From Methanobrevibacter sp. (lineage in GTDB: Archaea > Methanobacteriota > Methanobacteria > Methanobacteriales > Methanobacteriaceae): DNA of 8,381 nucleotides. How positions within the stretch are numbered: the first letter of the stretch is position 1; each line of letters starts with the position of its first letter. The stretch is from NCBI GenBank assembly GCA_009777005.1, contig WRMT01000126.1, positions 1 to 8,381 on the forward strand, in the 5' to 3' direction. The notes beneath the pieces were generated by a model. That model made no database searches, had not been told where the DNA came from, and worked only from the letters and a program-made list of their open reading frames with translations. The position numbers were made by a program, and so were the translations under genes. Of the stretch, positions 6,743 through 8,381 are shown one piece after another.

Positions 6743-6839
6743 TTTTACCATGTTTTTTTATTTAAAAACTGAAGGTTATGGTAAAATAAAAATTAAAAGT
6801 TATTTTTATAATTTGAATAGCTATAAAAATCCTTCAGTT
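6743..6839. other. Two interleaved inverted repeats upstream of the 341-aa gene promoter
   Basis: TTTTACCAT (6743-6751) pairs with ATGGTAAAA (6778-6786), and AACTGAAGG (6767-6775) pairs with CCTTCAGTT (6831-6839); both are perfect over 9 bp. The arms alternate (first, second, first, second), which is the order of a pseudoknot or of two alternative folds. A further AT-only hairpin (6786-6793 with 6802-6809) lies inside the second pair. On the minus strand the second stem ends in TTTTT. Function unknown: regulatory DNA, a terminator from the right, or part of a small RNA. Confidence 0.4.
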
Positions 6840-6920
6840 GAGGAAATAAATAGAAAAATAGAAATTATTTTGATAAATCTGGATATTGTCAAAGAGAGTT
6901 GTTGGATTTAATAATTAAAC

Positions 6921-6928
6921 TTTAAATA
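6921..6928 (+). promoter_or_regulatory. TATA box for the candidate small RNA
   Basis: TTTAAATA is centred 26.5 bp before the G at 6951 where the hairpin RNA would begin, the standard archaeal TATA-to-start distance. It is preceded by AAAC, compatible with a BRE element. The match could be chance in such AT-rich DNA; the spacing to a GC-rich stem is what makes it notable. Confidence 0.4.
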
Positions 6929-6950
6929 TTAGTACCCACATAATAATTAT

Positions 6951-7013
6951 GGGGTTGAGAGTAAGTTATTAGCTTTGCAGGCGATATTTTTTATTTTCAA
7001 CCCCTTTTTTTTT
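6951..7013 (+). ncRNA. Candidate small structured RNA ending in a T9 tract
   Basis: GGGGTTGA (6951-6958) and TCAACCCC (6997-7004) form a perfect 8-bp stem, immediately followed by nine T (7005-7013). Inside is a small hairpin, AAGTT-ATT-AGCTT (6963-6975), then TGCAGGCGA. The predicted product is about 55-63 nt. The ends resemble a tRNA acceptor stem, but the element is too short and has no T-arm consensus, so it is not a tRNA. An alternative reading is a terminator for a longer plus-strand transcript. A second palindrome (6934-6955) uses the same GGGG run with an upstream ACCC, so two exclusive folds are possible if transcription starts further upstream. I do not recognise a known RNA family. 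Confidence 0.4.
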
Positions 7014-7700
7014 ATGTATTTTTATTATTTTTTGATATATGTTGTTAAAGGAGTTATTAAAAAATATTATTCTTTTTTTCGATGTTTTATTTGTTATAGT
7101 TACTATATCGAAGTTATTGGAAATTCTATTTATTCTATATATTTCCTGATAATTAAGTATATTCATTTCGATATATATACTTATTGTTTTTGAAATCATG
7201 CTTAAATATTATAGGAAATTTATTTAATTGAATTTTGAATACTATTTTATATTCCTATGTCATCTATTAAAAATCTTTAAAATAAAAAAAATTGGAGGAT
7301 GTGAGAGGTTAAAAGTATTACAATGATTTTTAAATAGAATTAATGAAAAATAAGTTATAATAAAGAAGTTATTCTAAAAAATCATTGAAAATAAATTAAT
7401 AATAAATCTAGTTTTAAATGTTTTAATTAGAAAAATAAAAACCTGAAAATTTGAAAAACATTAGGAAAAAATAGCTAATGAACCAGTGCCAAAAAGAAAA
7501 GAAAAAATAGCTAATGAACTAATAAAAAGAAGAAATGAAGGAAGAATTAAAAAAACACCAACTTAAACTTAATGAATTTACCATTAAACTTTTAATAAAA
7601 TTTCTATTTACTGTAATTAAAATTCATGGTCTTTGATAAGCTTTTAAAAATTTTTAATTTTTTAATTTAGAAAATTGCAAATTTTCTTACCTTAAAATAC
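7014..7700. other. AT-rich gene-free region
   Basis: No convincing gene. Two overlapping open frames of 70-76 codons on opposite strands (about 6969-7199) consist of A/T-only style codons and have no ribosome binding site. A strong GGAGG at 7295-7299 is followed at once by ATGTGA and a frame that closes within three codons. A 19-bp direct repeat (GAAAAAATAGCTAATGAAC at 7465-7483 and 7501-7519) lies 36 bp apart. A tight hairpin, AGAAAATT-GCA-AATTTTCT, occurs at 7669-7687. Confidence 0.4.
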
Positions 7701-7704
7701 TTAA

Positions 7705-7850
7705 ATCCTTTGAGTTTAATATTCGTGTATCAAAAAGGATAAATATTAATTCCAGAAATTATATGTAATGTTTCATGTCCCCCCAAAAAAAAATCCACGA
7801 ATATTGATTTTTAAATAGGAGTATAATTAGCTTTTCTATGGGACATGGAC
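7705..7850. other. Cluster of interleaved inverted repeats, possible structured RNA or DNA element
   Basis: Three GC-containing inverted repeats share this stretch: ATCCTTT (7705-7711) with AAAGGAT (7734-7740); AATATTCGTG (7718-7727) with CACGAATATT (7796-7805), perfect over 10 bp; and CATGTCCC (7774-7781) with GGGACATG (7840-7847), perfect over 8 bp and extendable by two pairs. The second and third alternate in order, a pseudoknot-like arrangement. A C6 run followed by A9 (7779-7793) lies in the middle. No open frame covers the element. It may be a structured noncoding RNA, a regulatory or recombination site, or a relic. Confidence 0.4.
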
Positions 7851-8381
7851 CATTTTAATTTTATTATCGATTATTATAAACTTGAATTTTAAAATAAAAA
7901 TCTGTATTTTCTTTAAACATGTTTATTAAGACTTTAACATCCTTTAATTTTTTTAAGTTTAAAAATCTCATAAATAAATGCTGAGAGAGGACACAAAATT
8001 TAAAAAAAATAGGATGAAGATTAAAAAGTATTTAATCATTAAAAATATGAGAATTATTAAGATTAATCCATTAATAATTAGTATATTACCAAATTATTAA
8101 AGGACAGACAGGAAAAAGCTCAATGCAAAAAACTAAAAAATCGAATTGCTTGAATTAAGGTATTGTCTTATTAATAATGATTTGTATCCTCTTTCATAAA
8201 GAAAAAAATGAAAAAAATAAGGTATGGAGTGTACTATAATTCACATTTTAAAATAATTAATTCATATAAAAACTATTTAAAAATATTTCTTAATAATTAT
8301 AGTCATGAAAATAAAGTTTTTAAGTAATGATAATTTTTAAAATTATTATATTAATTTATTTATTGATTTAAAGAATTAAAA
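7851..8381. other. AT-rich region with no supported gene, to the right edge
   Basis: Only very short frames are present: 7978-8100 (40 aa, starts MLREDTK) and 8208-8327 (39 aa, starts MKKIRYG), both plus strand, without a recognisable ribosome binding site or family resemblance. No hairpin/T-tract, tRNA or repeat of note. It probably belongs to a long intergenic region continuing to the right. Confidence 0.4.

Noticed and set aside
6951..7004. tRNA gene (acceptor-like GGGGTTG/CAACCCC ends)
   Set aside because: Only 54 nt, no D-arm or TTCGANNC-type T-arm consensus and no clear anticodon arm.
6969..7199. Overlapping opposite-strand frames of 76 aa (minus) and 72 aa (plus)
   Set aside because: Composition is almost only Phe, Ile, Tyr, Lys and Asn codons expected from AT-rich noise, no ribosome binding site on either strand, and they overlap the candidate hairpin RNA.
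7978..8100. 40-aa frame starting MLREDTK
   Set aside because: No ribosome binding site, no family resemblance, length within chance in this AT-rich DNA.
8208..8327. 39-aa frame starting MKKIRYG
   Set aside because: Plausible-looking start but no ribosome binding site and too short to separate from chance.
6612..8381. Replication origin
   Set aside because: No repeated origin-recognition-box motif and no cdc6/orc1 gene in view; AT-richness alone is not evidence.

Overview
The window looks like chromosomal DNA of a very AT-rich methanogenic archaeon, most likely Methanobrevibacter or a close relative in the Methanobacteriaceae. Four things support this: the extreme AT content, especially between genes; ribosome binding sites of the GGTGAT type, complementary to the archaeal 16S rRNA 3' end; two large secreted parallel beta-helix (adhesin-like) proteins rich in Asn/Ser/Thr, a family strongly expanded in gut Methanobrevibacter; and a MobB-type gene of the pterin cofactor pathway that methanogens need for formylmethanofuran dehydrogenase and formate dehydrogenase. 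The genus is inferred from style, not from any search.

Layout, left to right: (1) 1-100, T-rich 3' flank of mobB with a 34-35 bp direct repeat. (2) 101-817, minus strand, mobB. Its P-loop lies upstream of the first conventional start codon, so the start is abnormal (ATA or ATC) or the gene is damaged. (3) 818-1592, gene-free, holding a 19-bp (38-bp higher order) tandem array on about 1077-1436 with almost no G on the plus strand. (4) 1593-1728, a long nested hairpin ending in a U-tract, the terminator of the next gene. (5) 1743-5441, minus strand, a 1232-aa surface adhesin-like protein: signal peptide, beta-helix, two Ig-like repeats, second beta-helix, low-complexity stalk, C-terminal membrane anchor. 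(6) 5442-5566, a short gap with a strong hairpin terminator and a good ribosome binding site. (7) 5567-6592, minus strand, a 341-aa secreted beta-helix protein without an anchor. (8) 6593-8381, about 1.8 kb with no convincing protein gene but several GC-containing inverted repeats that stand out from the AT background, including a candidate small RNA (about 6951-7013, plus strand) with a TATA box at the expected distance and a hairpin/T9 end.

All three protein genes read leftward. The two beta-helix genes are neighbours and probably paralogues, one wall/membrane-anchored and one apparently released, each with its own ribosome binding site and separated by a terminator. mobB has no obvious functional link to them. 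I see no defence system, CRISPR array, transposase, tRNA or rRNA. The most interesting material is the structured intergenic DNA and the abnormal mobB start.
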